From NCBI GenBank assembly GCA_964345135.1, contig CAYFQI010000099.1, forward strand, positions 1 through 9,205: 9,205 nt of DNA, given 5' to 3'. This stretch comes from CAYMKE01 sp964345135. Its GTDB lineage: Bacteria > Bacteroidota > Bacteroidia > Bacteroidales > JBBRXJ01. Made by a program: the position numbers and the translations under genes. Below the pieces are notes generated by a model. That model was given only the letters and a program-made list of their open reading frames with translations. It did not search any database and was not told the origin of the DNA. Positions 1-7,962 of the stretch are shown here, one piece after another; position 1 is the stretch's first letter; every line of letters starts with the position of its first letter.

Positions 1-3000
1 CGCCAGCGTTGGTGATCGTAGGGTTTTGATCTGTTGAGCTGAAGCTGTTCGGGCCACTCCAGTTCCAACTGGTGGCATCGCCTCCGTTTTCGGTTAAGTC
101 AATATCATCGCCGGCACATATAGGTGAGTTGCTTCCGGTAGTGACTAAAGGCAATGAATGTACTGTAACTGTAATGTCATCAGTTGCTGTATTGTTTTCT
201 GAATCAGTTATGGTGACCGTGTATGTTCCTCCTGCTGAAGTGCCAGCTGAGCTGATGGTTGGGTTTTGATCTGTTGAGCTGAAGCTGTTCGGGCCGCTCC
301 ATGACCAATTTTCAGCATCTCCACCGGATTCGGTTAACGTAATATCTTCACCTTCACAAACAGGGGAATTGCTTCCTGCTGTTGCAGTGGGGGCAGCGCC
401 TGCAGTGAGTCCCCAAATTTCCAATAAAACGATACCACCACCAGAGCTGGATGTAGCCTGGGTTACTTCGATATATCCATTGGTAACTGTTAGACTGGGG
501 GATTCGGGTTGTGATAAAAATGTTGCGCCACTACATTCAGGAACAACTTTATCACTGAATACGACGGTAGAATATTCATCAGGGGATGAACTTATATTAT
601 CTATTAAGGTTATTTCACTTCCTGTTGATCCGTTTTTTATTTTTAAGGTATTTGTTTGGTCCCATGCTGCATCTCCCATGGCTGCAACAAATTTGTAATC
701 ATCATTGGGTACATCAACTCTGAATATTATCTCTCCGGCTCCTGAAAGAGCAATATTCTGATCATATAGTTCTTCATCACAAACACAGTCGTTCCTGTCA
801 TTTGCAGTACCGTCTAAGTCATTGATTTCGGTATAACCATATCCTTGAGAGCTGGTATAATCTGGAACGTCTCCGTTTACATCCTGAACAATCTTGATAT
901 AATCGGTGCCTGTTTCATTTGGTGTTTCTCTTGTATAGTCTGTTGCACCAAAAGCAAATGCTTTGATAAGGGCTACTTCTCCGGATTCTACAAAATGAGC
1001 GGTAAGCTCTTTGTCATTATCCATGGTAATATTAATTTGTTTTGTTGTTTCATTGGATGCACCACTCCAATGGTCGAATTTAAACCCAGCGTTTTCAATA
1101 GCTGTTACAGTTACATTTTCACCATCTACATATTCATTTGTATCTGCCGGGGTTACTTTACCACTGCCTGCAGGATTAACATTGGTGATTAGTGTATGAG
1201 AAGCTATGTTTTTTGTAATTGCCAATTCGGGTATATTAAGTCCTTTTTCTTTTGAATTATATGATGAGTAAACGTCCTCCTGAGAGCATTCAATTATGAA
1301 AGATATACTATCTCCGGCTGCACTATTTACATAACTTGTAACATCCACTTCTTTCCATCCGTTTGAGGATGTTGACCAGCTACCAGCTTGGGATCCGATT
1401 GATGTGGGGCGGTTATTATATGTGATCGTTTCTTCCTTCCAATCATCATTGTTTACAATTTTTAAGAGGTTGTTAATGGAACCATCGCTTGAATATTGGT
1501 ATATTTTGAATGTTGCTTCTGTGACATCTGTAATATCAGAGAGATCAAATTTAAGGTATGTATATCGTACATAACCTTGTAAATCCGTATGACTATAATA
1601 TTTAGTTTCCAGTACATTTGCATCTCCATAATTCTTATTTGCTCTGGAACCTGCCCTGACATATGCATCATCAATGGGGTCGAGTGTGCCATTTGCGATT
1701 TCATTGAAATGAGCTGTGATGGATTTATTTGAATTCATTGTAATGGTTAGAGGATTGTCGGCTTCACTGCCTTCAGGAATATCACCAGACCAATATGTGA
1801 AACTGTAAAAACTATTTCCTGTTGCAGTTAAGTTGACTTCACTTCCTGCGTTGTGTTCTGTACCGGAAGGACTAACTGCGATTGTTCCTTTGCCCTGGTC
1901 ATCTAATGTTAATGTATATGTATTAACAGATTGATAATTAGCAGTGATTGTTTTATCATCATTCATTAATAATTTTAGTGGGTTGTTGTTTGTATCATTG
2001 GTTGGAACATCACCTGTCCAGTGTGTAAATTCGTATCCAAGGTTATCTGTTACAGTGATATTAGCATAGTCACCGTCAAAATATATGTTTCCTGAAGGAG
2101 GATTCACAGAACCTTCAGTAGATGAGTTGATGATGGTTAAGACATAATTTTCCGGAGTTGTGGGTTGAGCACCTGCTACCCATGGTGTGACATCATATTC
2201 ATATGCTCCGATGTCCGGATCCGATCCGCTTATCAGTCCGTCCCAATCAGTGGTTACGCCCCGGTCAATTAAGCTTGATGCACCAGATTTTAATGACCAA
2301 TCACCATTTTGCCAATCGGTAAAATATGTATCTCTTTTACTGTCTCCTATTACGTCGTAATTGTGATCTTTCGTAAGAAGGTCGTCATTGGAAGAGAGGC
2401 TTACCAGTCCTGCATTATTTTGTGCTACCGTTCCATTGTTTAATTTTTTAACAGCGTTAATATCCGCCCAGTAATCTTTTCCATATAAGGTGTTGTTAAA
2501 TATTTGGGTTTCATTTGCATGATTTACAGTTATGGGTGCCGTTCTAAATCCATCACAGACATTATGATCAAGGATGTATCTGGAAGCATAATTATCACTG
2601 GCACTTCCATAATCCAGGTAGATTCCTATTTGTAAAGGTGTTTCATCACCTGCCGGATCATTATCATGAATTAAAATATTATGATCAACACGCACCCAAT
2701 TCCCCAATTCACCGGCTTCGTCAATATAACCGGCATCGTATATCCATTGTAAAGCATCATAAATATAATTATGGTGTATTCGTGCAACCCCTTTACTATT
2801 GGCATCCGAATTTTTTAGTGTTCGTAAAGAAATACCGGCATGAGCAGTATTGTATATTGTGTTATATCCAATATTATGGTCAACAGAATACCAATCTTTT
2901 CCTCCGTTATTAATGGCACCACATTCGCCAGCCATGTAATTCACTTCATATATTACATTATTGATTATTTTATTTCGTTGTCCGGAGTTGGAAATAGCTG

Positions 3001-4207
3001 AGGAAGCGCTGTATCTTATGGTGCAATTTTTTATTTCACAATCGGATCCGGAGAGGATGATTCCTGTACGCCCATTGTACATATGTTGCCAATCACCGAA
3101 TGCATCGTTTGTATGATATACATATTCAATATCTAAACCATCTAAAATAACATTTTCTGCATCGGAAAGGCTTTTTCCAACGGGAATTGTTTCTTTAGGG
3201 TCTTTGGTATTGTCTTTTTTGTAGTATTCATAATCGTTGTCTGTGGTGATTGAAGTAGCAAAGAGTTTAATGTCTTTGATGGTAACATTTTTTAATACAC
3301 CGGTAGAACCGTCGGGGCGAAAAGCAAAAGGGTGTTTTTTTGCTTCTACCAGGTTCGAACCGGATATAGAGCTTGCAGGAGCATTTCCATCGGGTGTTTT
3401 GACATATAGGGTGTTTCCGTTTTTCCACCATTCACCGTTACCCAATAGAGCGGTGACACCTCCGGAAGCTGCGACAGCATCCGGGGTAGGGTGAAACAAA
3501 TAATATTGTGTTCCTTCATCTACTCCCCAGTTATCGTCTCCGGTAAACTTAATACCCACGGTATCTCCTTTGGTTCTGACATTGATTTCATTGCCTGATT
3601 TGGAATGAACAACTCCTGTCCAACCCTGTCCGTCTTTCATATTGTTTGGATTAGAAAGGTTAATGAATATTCTTGCTCCTTCCCATCTGTCATCTGATTC
3701 ACCAGAAATATCATCATCAACAAGATCCCGGTCTCTGGTGTCATCATCATTTGTGTGAATACTTTCTAAAATTCCAAATACAGGATTTTCTATGAGGTCA
3801 TTGCTCACAGGCTGTTTAGGCCAACGTGCTTCGTGTAGCATAACACCATCAACAAATATTTGGTTTGTCTGCAGGCTTTCAGTGACATTCCAATTCATGG
3901 TAGTGCTATATACACCGCTCCCTTCATCTGTCCAGCTTAGCAATGGTTCACAGCCGTTCATAATGACTTCATCGGTGCCGTTAGACTGTATCGTGAGGCC
4001 ATCTACATCAATATTAACTTCTTCTCTGTATGTTCCTGCGTGGATAACGATGACATCTCCCGAAGAAGCGTTGTTAATTGCTTCCTGAACTGTAGTATAG
4101 GTTTGGGATGGGCCAACATGAAGATTGGCAGCGTTTGTAAAATTAATGTAGAAAAAGCATAGTAAACCTATGCTTAACTTTAAACTAAGTTTAATGTCTA
4201 TTTTCAT
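1..4207 (-). CDS. Giant secreted modular beta-helix protein, probable carbohydrate-active enzyme (3' end outside window)
   Basis: The frame is open from the ATG at 4205-4207 to the left edge (about 1402 codons, no stop seen). Residues 1-26 look like a signal peptide: KIDIKLSLKLS, then hydrophobic IGLLCFFYINF, ending TNA before ANLHVG. Residues 27-670 read as a right-handed parallel beta-helix: TYTTVQEAINNASSGD opening, IFVDG...ARWP near 116-126, a GEWW..GNTLYVKTPDG insertion near 257-274 like that of GH141/GH120-type helices, then Asn/Ile-rich coils (IINNVIYEVN, HHNYIYDA, DHNILIHDND) closing with DPDIGAYEYD. Then follow divergent InlB-type repeats (about 684-755 and 761-835, FTHWTGD, FTYWSGD), a DNRLRE/CBM96-like domain (838-995, DDAYVRAG, YLKFDLSDI), a third InlB-type repeat (1003-1075), an agarase/YXIM-type galactose-binding-like domain (1078-1270, KAFAFG, GYGY, FRVDVPNDDYKFVAAMGD) and Ig-like repeats from 1273. 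Polysaccharide cleavage is inferred; no catalytic residue is proven. D491 and D496 (YDAGYID) are candidates. A type IX secretion tail would lie beyond the window. Confidence 0.9.
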   Translation of the reverse strand, partial: MKIDIKLSLKLSIGLLCFFYINFTNAANLHVGPSQTYTTVQEAINNASSGDVIVIHAGTYREEVNIDVDGLTIQSNGTDEVIMNGCEPLLSWTDEGSGVYSTTMNWNVTESLQTNQIFVDGVMLHEARWPKQPVSNDLIENPVFGILESIHTNDDDTRDRDLVDDDISGESDDRWEGARIFINLSNPNNMKDGQGWTGVVHSKSGNEINVRTKGDTVGIKFTGDDNWGVDEGTQYYLFHPTPDAVAASGGVTALLGNGEWWKNGNTLYVKTPDGNAPASSISGSNLVEAKKHPFAFRPDGSTGVLKNVTIKDIKLFATSITTDNDYEYYKKDNTKDPKETIPVGKSLSDAENVILDGLDIEYVYHTNDAFGDWQHMYNGRTGIILSGSDCEIKNCTIRYSASSAISNSGQRNKIINNVIYEVNYMAGECGAINNGGKDWYSVDHNIGYNTIYNTAHAGISLRTLKNSDANSKGVARIHHNYIYDALQWIYDAGYIDEAGELGNWVRVDHNILIHDNDPAGDETPLQIGIYLDYGSASDNYASRYILDHNVCDGFRTAPITVNHANETQIFNNTLYGKDYWADINAVKKLNNGTVAQNNAGLVSLSSNDDLLTKDHNYDVIGDSKRDTYFTDWQNGDWSLKSGASSLIDRGVTTDWDGLISGSDPDIGAYEYDVTPWVAGAQPTTPENYVLTIINSSTEGSVNPPSGNIYFDGDYANITVTDNLGYEFTHWTGDVPTNDTNNNPLKLLMNDDKTITANYQSVNTYTLTLDDQGKGTIAVSPSGTEHNAGSEVNLTATGNSFYSFTYWSGDIPEGSEADNPLTITMNSNKSITAHFNEIANGTLDPIDDAYVRAGSRANKNYGDANVLETKYYSHTDLQGYVRYTYLKFDLSDITDVTEATFKIYQYSSDGSINNLLKIVNNDDWKEETITYNNRPTSIGSQAGSWSTSSNGWKEVDVTSYVNSAAGDSISFIIECSQEDVYSSYNSKEKGLNIPELAITKNIASHTLITNVNPAGSGKVTPADTNEYVDGENVTVTAIENAGFKFDHWSGASNETTKQINITMDNDKELTAHFVESGEVALIKAFAFGATDYTRETPNETGTDYIKIVQDVNGDVPDYTSSQGYGYTEINDLDGTANDRNDCVCDEELYDQNIALSGAGEIIFRVDVPNDDYKFVAAMGDAAWDQTNTLKIKNGSTGSEITLIDNISSSPDEYSTVVFSDKVVPECSGATFLSQPESPSLTVTNGYIEVTQATSSSGGGIVLLEIWGLTAGAAPTATAGSNSPVCEGEDITLTESGGDAENWSWSGPNSFSSTDQNPTISSAGTSAGGTYTVTITDSENNTATDDITVTVHSLPLVTTGSNSPICAGDDIDLTENGGDATSWNWSGPNSFSSTDQNPTITNAG
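21..300 (-). repeat. Tandem 240-bp repeat units encoding 80-residue Ig-like domains
   Basis: The 40 bases at 21-60 recur at 261-300 with one difference (a at 56, g at 296), exactly 240 bp or 80 codons apart. Both copies encode SGPNSFSSTDQNPTI. Each unit starts with a GSNSP(V/I)C(E/A)G(E/D)DI strand, followed by LTE.GGDA..W.WSGPNSFSS and, where visible, GTYTVTITDSENNTATDDITVTV. This is the Ig-like/PKD-like repeat common in gliding and secreted proteins of Bacteroidota. The flanking parts of the units are clearly more diverged than the 40-base core. The array runs off the left edge, so the copy number is unknown. Confidence 0.85.
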
Positions 4208-4269
4208 GATGTGAAATAATTAATGTTGAAAAACTTATAATTTTAGATGATGATATATTTCTTTGAAGG

Positions 4270-4277
4270 CAAATATA
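4270..4277 (-). promoter_or_regulatory. Candidate Bacteroidota -7 element for the secreted protein gene
   Basis: On the minus strand these bases read TATATTTG, a full match to the TAnnTTTG -7 element used by the Bacteroidota housekeeping sigma factor. It lies 62 bases before the ATG at 4207, giving an AT-rich leader without a Shine-Dalgarno sequence, as is usual in the phylum. The weak point is the -33 element: the only nearby TTG (4291-4293) is 13 bases upstream, shorter than the usual spacing. The surrounding 170-bp gap (4208-4377) also holds a 7-bp inverted repeat, 4329-4335 with 4366-4372, followed on the minus strand by T-rich sequence. That could be a weak end signal for pyrI, but the stem is nearly all A/T and the loop is 30 bases. 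Confidence 0.35.
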
Positions 4278-4377
4278 TCCATGCTAATTTCAACATATAA
4301 AAATAGAGGATGGAGTAATTAAATAAAAAACAATAGGTTTTAATTCTTTACATGAGGTAGAGATTTATTGTTATATG

Positions 4378-4839
4378 CTATATAAAAACCATTTGTTCTT
4401 CTTCGGTTATTTTTTCACAATAATGACATTTTAACGCAACAGGTTTTTTGGTAATAATTTTAAAGCGGGTTGTGACTTCTTCATGATTTGTAATGCATTC
4501 TGGATTTACACATTTTACGATTTCAGAAATATAATCCGGTACCTCTACCAATCGTTTTTCCGATACTTTGTAATCTTTTATGATACTTAATTTTGCATGA
4601 GGAGCCACAAGTGCTATCTTGTTTATATCACTTCCATAAAAATATACTTCAGATAATTTAAGGATTGCTTTTTTTCGATGGTCCCTGCTTTCTAAATTGG
4701 TACCAAATGTCATTTGGGTTTCTATATTTTCTAAATCAAGTATAGATAATACTTTAAATAATTTGTCAGCAGGGATATGATCAATGACAGTACCATTTCG
4801 AATCGCACTTACTTTTAATTGCTTTTTATTTGTTTTCAC
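4378..4839 (-). CDS. pyrI: Aspartate carbamoyltransferase regulatory chain PyrI
   Basis: PyrI is the non-catalytic chain of aspartate transcarbamoylase. It binds nucleotide effectors (CTP/UTP inhibit and ATP activates in the E. coli enzyme) and holds the catalytic trimers together. The 153-residue length matches the family. The C-terminal zinc domain is intact: C110, C115, C138 and C141 in CVNPEC and CHYCEK, in register with the four ligands of the E. coli chain. In the nucleotide domain, D20-H21 (VIDHI), K57, K61, Y90 and K95 align with effector-site residues, while the E. coli Asn84 position appears to be Ser85, so effector response may differ. The start codon is GTG (4837-4839); no in-frame ATG lies between it and the pyrB stop. 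It follows pyrB by 31 bases in the same direction, so the two subunits are very probably co-transcribed. Confidence 0.96.
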   Translation of the reverse strand: MKTNKKQLKVSAIRNGTVIDHIPADKLFKVLSILDLENIETQMTFGTNLESRDHRKKAILKLSEVYFYGSDINKIALVAPHAKLSIIKDYKVSEKRLVEVPDYISEIVKCVNPECITNHEEVTTRFKIITKKPVALKCHYCEKITEEEQMVFI

Positions 4840-4870
4840 GTGTATTTTGAATTTAAATTGCTGAAAAAAA

Positions 4871-5788
4871 TCAATTATTATTTGTTAAACCCAATATTTC
4901 ACTAATAATGGCCTGACGTATATATACACCGTTGAGCGCTTGGTCAAAATAATAAGCTTTGGGGTTTTCATCAACATCATTGCTAATTTCATTTACCCTT
5001 GGGAGCGGATGCAATATTTTCATGTTTTTTTTGCTTTTTTTCAACATGCTGTTCTTTAATACATATGCATTTTTAATTTTCTCATAATCAATTGGGTCTG
5101 TAAATCTTTCTTTTTGTATCCTGGTCATGTATATAATATCGGCATCCGGAATATTCTCTTCAAACATATTATCTTCTTTGTAAGATAATCCTATATCTTT
5201 CAAATGTTGCTTATATTGTTTGGGCATTTTTAATTCCTCCGGAGAAATAAATGTAAACGAAGTATTGTAGTTAGATAAAGCCATGAGCATGGAATGGACA
5301 GTTCTTCCATATTTCATATCTCCAACCATTAGGATATTTAAATTTTCTAATGTACCCTGGGTCTTTTGTATTGAATATAAGTCGAGTAAAGTTTGCGTAG
5401 GATGTTGATTTGCCCCATCTCCGGCATTAATTACGGGGACTCTCGAGATTTCACTTGCATAGCGAACGCTTCCTTCAAGAGGATGCCGCATGATTAGTAA
5501 ATCGCAATAATTATTTACCGTTTTAACCGTATCTTTAAATGACTCCCCTTTTGACATACTTGAAGATTGTGTATCTGAAAAACCAATATATCTGCCTCCT
5601 AACCTGGATATAGCTGATTCAAAGCTAAGCCGGGTTCTGGTAGATGGCTCAAAAAACAAAGTGGCAATGACTTTATTTTTTAGGATATGCTGATTCATAT
5701 TTTGTTCATAGTAATCAGCAACTTCAATGAGCCTCAAATAATCCTCTTTTGAGTAGTCATTAATAGAAACAAGATTTTTTCTATACAT
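4871..5788 (-). CDS. pyrB: Aspartate carbamoyltransferase catalytic chain PyrB
   Basis: PyrB joins carbamoyl phosphate and L-aspartate to give N-carbamoyl-L-aspartate in the cytoplasm, the committed step of de novo pyrimidine synthesis. The 305 residues match the usual length. All expected active-site motifs are visible: FFEPSTRTRLSFE (45-57, carbamoyl phosphate loop S49-T50-R51-T52), the 80s loop SSMSKGES with K80, HPLEGSVR (102-109), GDGANQHPTQTLLDLY with H129 and Q132, DMKYGRTVHS with R162, MTRIQKERF with R223, and HPLPRVNEI (260-268). The enzyme is therefore expected to be active. It starts with ATG 23 bases after the yigZ-family stop, ends with TGA, and is followed by pyrI, so the catalytic and regulatory subunits are encoded together. 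I see no pyrimidine attenuator or leader peptide in front of it. Confidence 0.98.
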   Translation of the reverse strand: MYRKNLVSINDYSKEDYLRLIEVADYYEQNMNQHILKNKVIATLFFEPSTRTRLSFESAISRLGGRYIGFSDTQSSSMSKGESFKDTVKTVNNYCDLLIMRHPLEGSVRYASEISRVPVINAGDGANQHPTQTLLDLYSIQKTQGTLENLNILMVGDMKYGRTVHSMLMALSNYNTSFTFISPEELKMPKQYKQHLKDIGLSYKEDNMFEENIPDADIIYMTRIQKERFTDPIDYEKIKNAYVLKNSMLKKSKKNMKILHPLPRVNEISNDVDENPKAYYFDQALNGVYIRQAIISEILGLTNNN

Positions 5789-5811
5789 TATTTTCTATAA
5801 TTAGTATTTAT

Positions 5812-6438
5812 TTAGATAATTGTTTTTAAATATTTAATTTCTATTGTATAGTCCAACGAATTAAAATGGGGTAACATTTTTTTGGTTATCTTTTGGTCTA
5901 TAGATAAAGTAATGGATACTTTATTGTTTTCAAATGTTTGGTTGATTATTTGTGGATTTTCTTTATGAATGATTTTCATGATGGTATCCAGGTGTTCATA
6001 TCCAAAGATTATTTGATAAAGGTCTTTATGATGTTGGGTGATGATTTCAGCATGCACCAGGCTGTTTTTTGCTGCTGTCTTGTAAGCATTAATCAGCCCA
6101 CTCACTCCCAAGAGTTTACCGCCAAAATAGCGAACCACGATGATTAAAATATCTGTGAGATGGTTTTTTAATATTTGGCTATAAATAGGTTTTCCTGCGG
6201 TATTAGAAGGTTCTCCGTCATCATTTATCCTGTATTTCATGTCCTTAAGACCTAGTTGATAAGCATAACAATGATGTTTTGCACTATGATGCATTTTTTT
6301 AGTGTTTTGAAGTATGGTATGTATTTCTGTTTCTCGTTTAACGGGATGAGCAAATGCCAGAAATTTGCTTCCTTTTTCTTTGTAAATTCCTTCGGCAGGA
6401 GCAATGATGGTTTTATGTTCGTTTAAATGTTCCATCAT
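5812..6438 (-). CDS. yigZ: YigZ / IMPACT-family protein (UPF0029)
   Basis: This belongs to the conserved YigZ/IMPACT family, whose eukaryotic members regulate the translation kinase GCN2; the bacterial role is not well settled, with ribosome- or translation-linked roles suggested. The N-terminal domain carries the family signatures: KGSKFLAFAHPV (22-33), HHCYAYQLG (55-63), NDDGEPSNTAGKPI (72-85) and VVRYFGGKLLGVSGLINAY (101-119). The C-terminal part (about 135-208) is the less conserved ferredoxin-like half (KVSITLSIDQKI). Its 208 residues match bacterial homologues. Two adjacent ATGs (6436-6438 and 6433-6435) could start it; the outer one is taken, the difference being one residue. It lies between the dnaA terminator and pyrB, 23 bases from the latter, so it is probably the first gene of a yigZ-pyrB-pyrI unit. 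The 55 bases between terminator and start hold no clear TAnnTTTG element. Confidence 0.93.
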   Translation of the reverse strand: MMEHLNEHKTIIAPAEGIYKEKGSKFLAFAHPVKRETEIHTILQNTKKMHHSAKHHCYAYQLGLKDMKYRINDDGEPSNTAGKPIYSQILKNHLTDILIIVVRYFGGKLLGVSGLINAYKTAAKNSLVHAEIITQHHKDLYQIIFGYEHLDTIMKIIHKENPQIINQTFENNKVSITLSIDQKITKKMLPHFNSLDYTIEIKYLKTII

Positions 6439-6493
6439 ATCAAGATATTATTATTTAGAGCAAGAAATAACATAGCATGATAAATAAATTCAT

Positions 6494-6532
6494 AAAAAAA
6501 GCAGAATCGGTTTTACCGAATCTGCTTTTTTT
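6494..6532 (-). terminator. Rho-independent terminator of dnaA
   Basis: A ten-position stem pairs 6501-6510 (gcagaatcgg) with 6516-6525 (ccgaatctgc) around a five-base loop, with a single A-A mismatch (6506/6520). It is flanked by seven A on the left and a run of T on the right, so on the minus strand the hairpin is followed by a T run. It begins at the dnaA stop codon (6532-6534), which places it to end the dnaA transcript before the yigZ start at 6438. The symmetric A/T flanks would let it also work on the plus strand, but no plus-strand gene is present here. Confidence 0.88.
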
Positions 6533-7962
6533 TATGACTTGATTTTTTTCTCAATATCCTCCACCTGGAGGCGGAATTTTTTATCAGTTTCCATTAAATT
6601 ATTGACTGTTTTGTATGCATGCAGTACAGTGGCATGGTCTTTTCCTCCAATTTTTGATCCTATAGTTGTCAAAGATGCTTTTGTAAGGTTTTTAGAGAAA
6701 AACATGGATATTTGCCTTGCTTGTACTATTTCACGTTTTCTTGTTTTTGATTTAATGAGGTCAAGGCCTACGTTAAAATAATTGCATACTATTTTTTGAA
6801 TAAATTCGATTGTAATATCTTTTTTTGTGTTTTTTATTACTTTGTCAATGATATCTTTGGCAAGTTCTATTGTAATTTCTTTTTTATTAAGAGTTGATTG
6901 TGCAAGAAGAGATATTAAGGAACCTTCTAATTCTCTGATGTTTTCGGTGATATGAGAAGCCATGTATTTTACGACATCATCACTCATATCAATCCCGTCA
7001 TTATATATTTTTTTCTTGAGAATATTGATTCTCGTTTCAAAGTCAGGGGGTAATAATTCTGCAGCCAATCCCCATTTAAATCTGGATATTAAGCGTTGTT
7101 CAACTCCTTCTAATTCCACCGGTGGGGTATCAGATGTAAGAACGAGTTGTTTTTTTGAATGTTGTAATTGGTTAAATATATGAAAAAAGATATCCTGTGT
7201 TTTTTCTTTTCCGGCAAATTCATGTATATCATCAATGATGAGCACATCAATCATTTGGTAAAAATGCAGGAAATCATTTTTTGTATTGTTTCTTACAGAA
7301 TCAACAAATTGTGTTTGAAAATGATTGGCATCAACATATAAAACAATTTTATCAGGGAATTTTTCTTTCGCTTTAATTCCAATTGCCTGTGCCAGGTGAG
7401 TTTTACCTAATCCAGACCCGCCATAAATAAATAATGGGTTGAAGGCAGTTCCTCCAGGATTGTCTCCTATTGCCAAACCTGCAGCTCGTGCTAATCGATT
7501 GCATTCTCCTTCTATAAAATTGCTAAATGTGTTTTGAGGATTTAACCTGGGGTCTATATTTAATTTTTTTATACCTGGAATGACAAATGGATTTTTAATA
7601 GCAGTATCTTCACCATTATCCTGTATGGGAGGTAAAGAAACAGGACGGTTTTGATAGTGCTTGTTGTTTTTTGTCGGGAATTTTACAGTATATGGACGCT
7701 GGTCAGTATAATAATTATTTTCTACTACTACATTATATTCAAGTTTGGCATCGCTACCCAATTCTTTGCGAATGGTCTTTTTTAATAAATCAATGTATTG
7801 TTCTTCGAGGTATTCATAGAAAAATGGACTGGGAACCTGGATCGTTAATATTTTTTTCTCAAGTTTTAGTGGAACAATAGGTTCGAACCAAGTTTTGTAA
7901 CTAATGGAGGGAACATTATCTTTTATGATTTTCAGGCAATTATTCCAAACCTTTTTGTGCAT
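6532..7962 (-). CDS. dnaA: Chromosomal replication initiator protein DnaA
   Basis: DnaA binds DnaA boxes at the origin, forms an ATP-dependent filament, melts the DNA and helps load the replicative helicase. The 476 residues show all four domains. Domain I is about 1-80 (VWNNCLKIIKDNVPSISYKTWFEPI split by the usual W6 and W25-F26). A variable linker covers 85-140. The AAA+ domain has Walker A GGSGLGKTH (181-189), Walker B VLIIDDIHEFAGKEKTQ (240-256, D244-D245), sensor I LVLTSD (273-278), the arginine-finger region EQRLISRFKWGL (288-299) and sensor II NIRELEGSL (341-349, R343). Domain IV has KSKTRKREIVQARQISMFF and the DNA-binding signature IGGKDHATVLHAYKTV (438-453). The KDH form instead of RDH is, as I recall, normal in Bacteroidales. 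The start is the ATG at 7960-7962, before VWNNCL as in relatives. It is monocistronic by its own terminator. Confidence 0.99.
   Translation of the reverse strand: MHKKVWNNCLKIIKDNVPSISYKTWFEPIVPLKLEKKILTIQVPSPFFYEYLEEQYIDLLKKTIRKELGSDAKLEYNVVVENNYYTDQRPYTVKFPTKNNKHYQNRPVSLPPIQDNGEDTAIKNPFVIPGIKKLNIDPRLNPQNTFSNFIEGECNRLARAAGLAIGDNPGGTAFNPLFIYGGSGLGKTHLAQAIGIKAKEKFPDKIVLYVDANHFQTQFVDSVRNNTKNDFLHFYQMIDVLIIDDIHEFAGKEKTQDIFFHIFNQLQHSKKQLVLTSDTPPVELEGVEQRLISRFKWGLAAELLPPDFETRINILKKKIYNDGIDMSDDVVKYMASHITENIRELEGSLISLLAQSTLNKKEITIELAKDIIDKVIKNTKKDITIEFIQKIVCNYFNVGLDLIKSKTRKREIVQARQISMFFSKNLTKASLTTIGSKIGGKDHATVLHAYKTVNNLMETDKKFRLQVEDIEKKIKS

Noticed and set aside
438..453. Hints of a frameshift or break in the giant gene
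   Set aside because: Translation of the minus strand from 4207 to the left edge stays open, and domain order is continuous across the whole stretch.
1..4088. Several plus-strand frames of 60-115 codons, and a minus-strand frame at 1462-1704, within the giant gene
   Set aside because: They all lie inside the continuous minus-strand frame that has recognisable domains throughout; their translations show no family motifs.
4329..4372. Terminator after pyrI
   Set aside because: The inverted repeat is only seven A/T-rich base pairs with a 30-base loop, too weak to call separately.
6439..6493. Promoter for the yigZ-pyrB-pyrI unit
   Set aside because: No TAnnTTTG element with a suitable upstream TTG could be found in these bases, so none is annotated although one is expected nearby.
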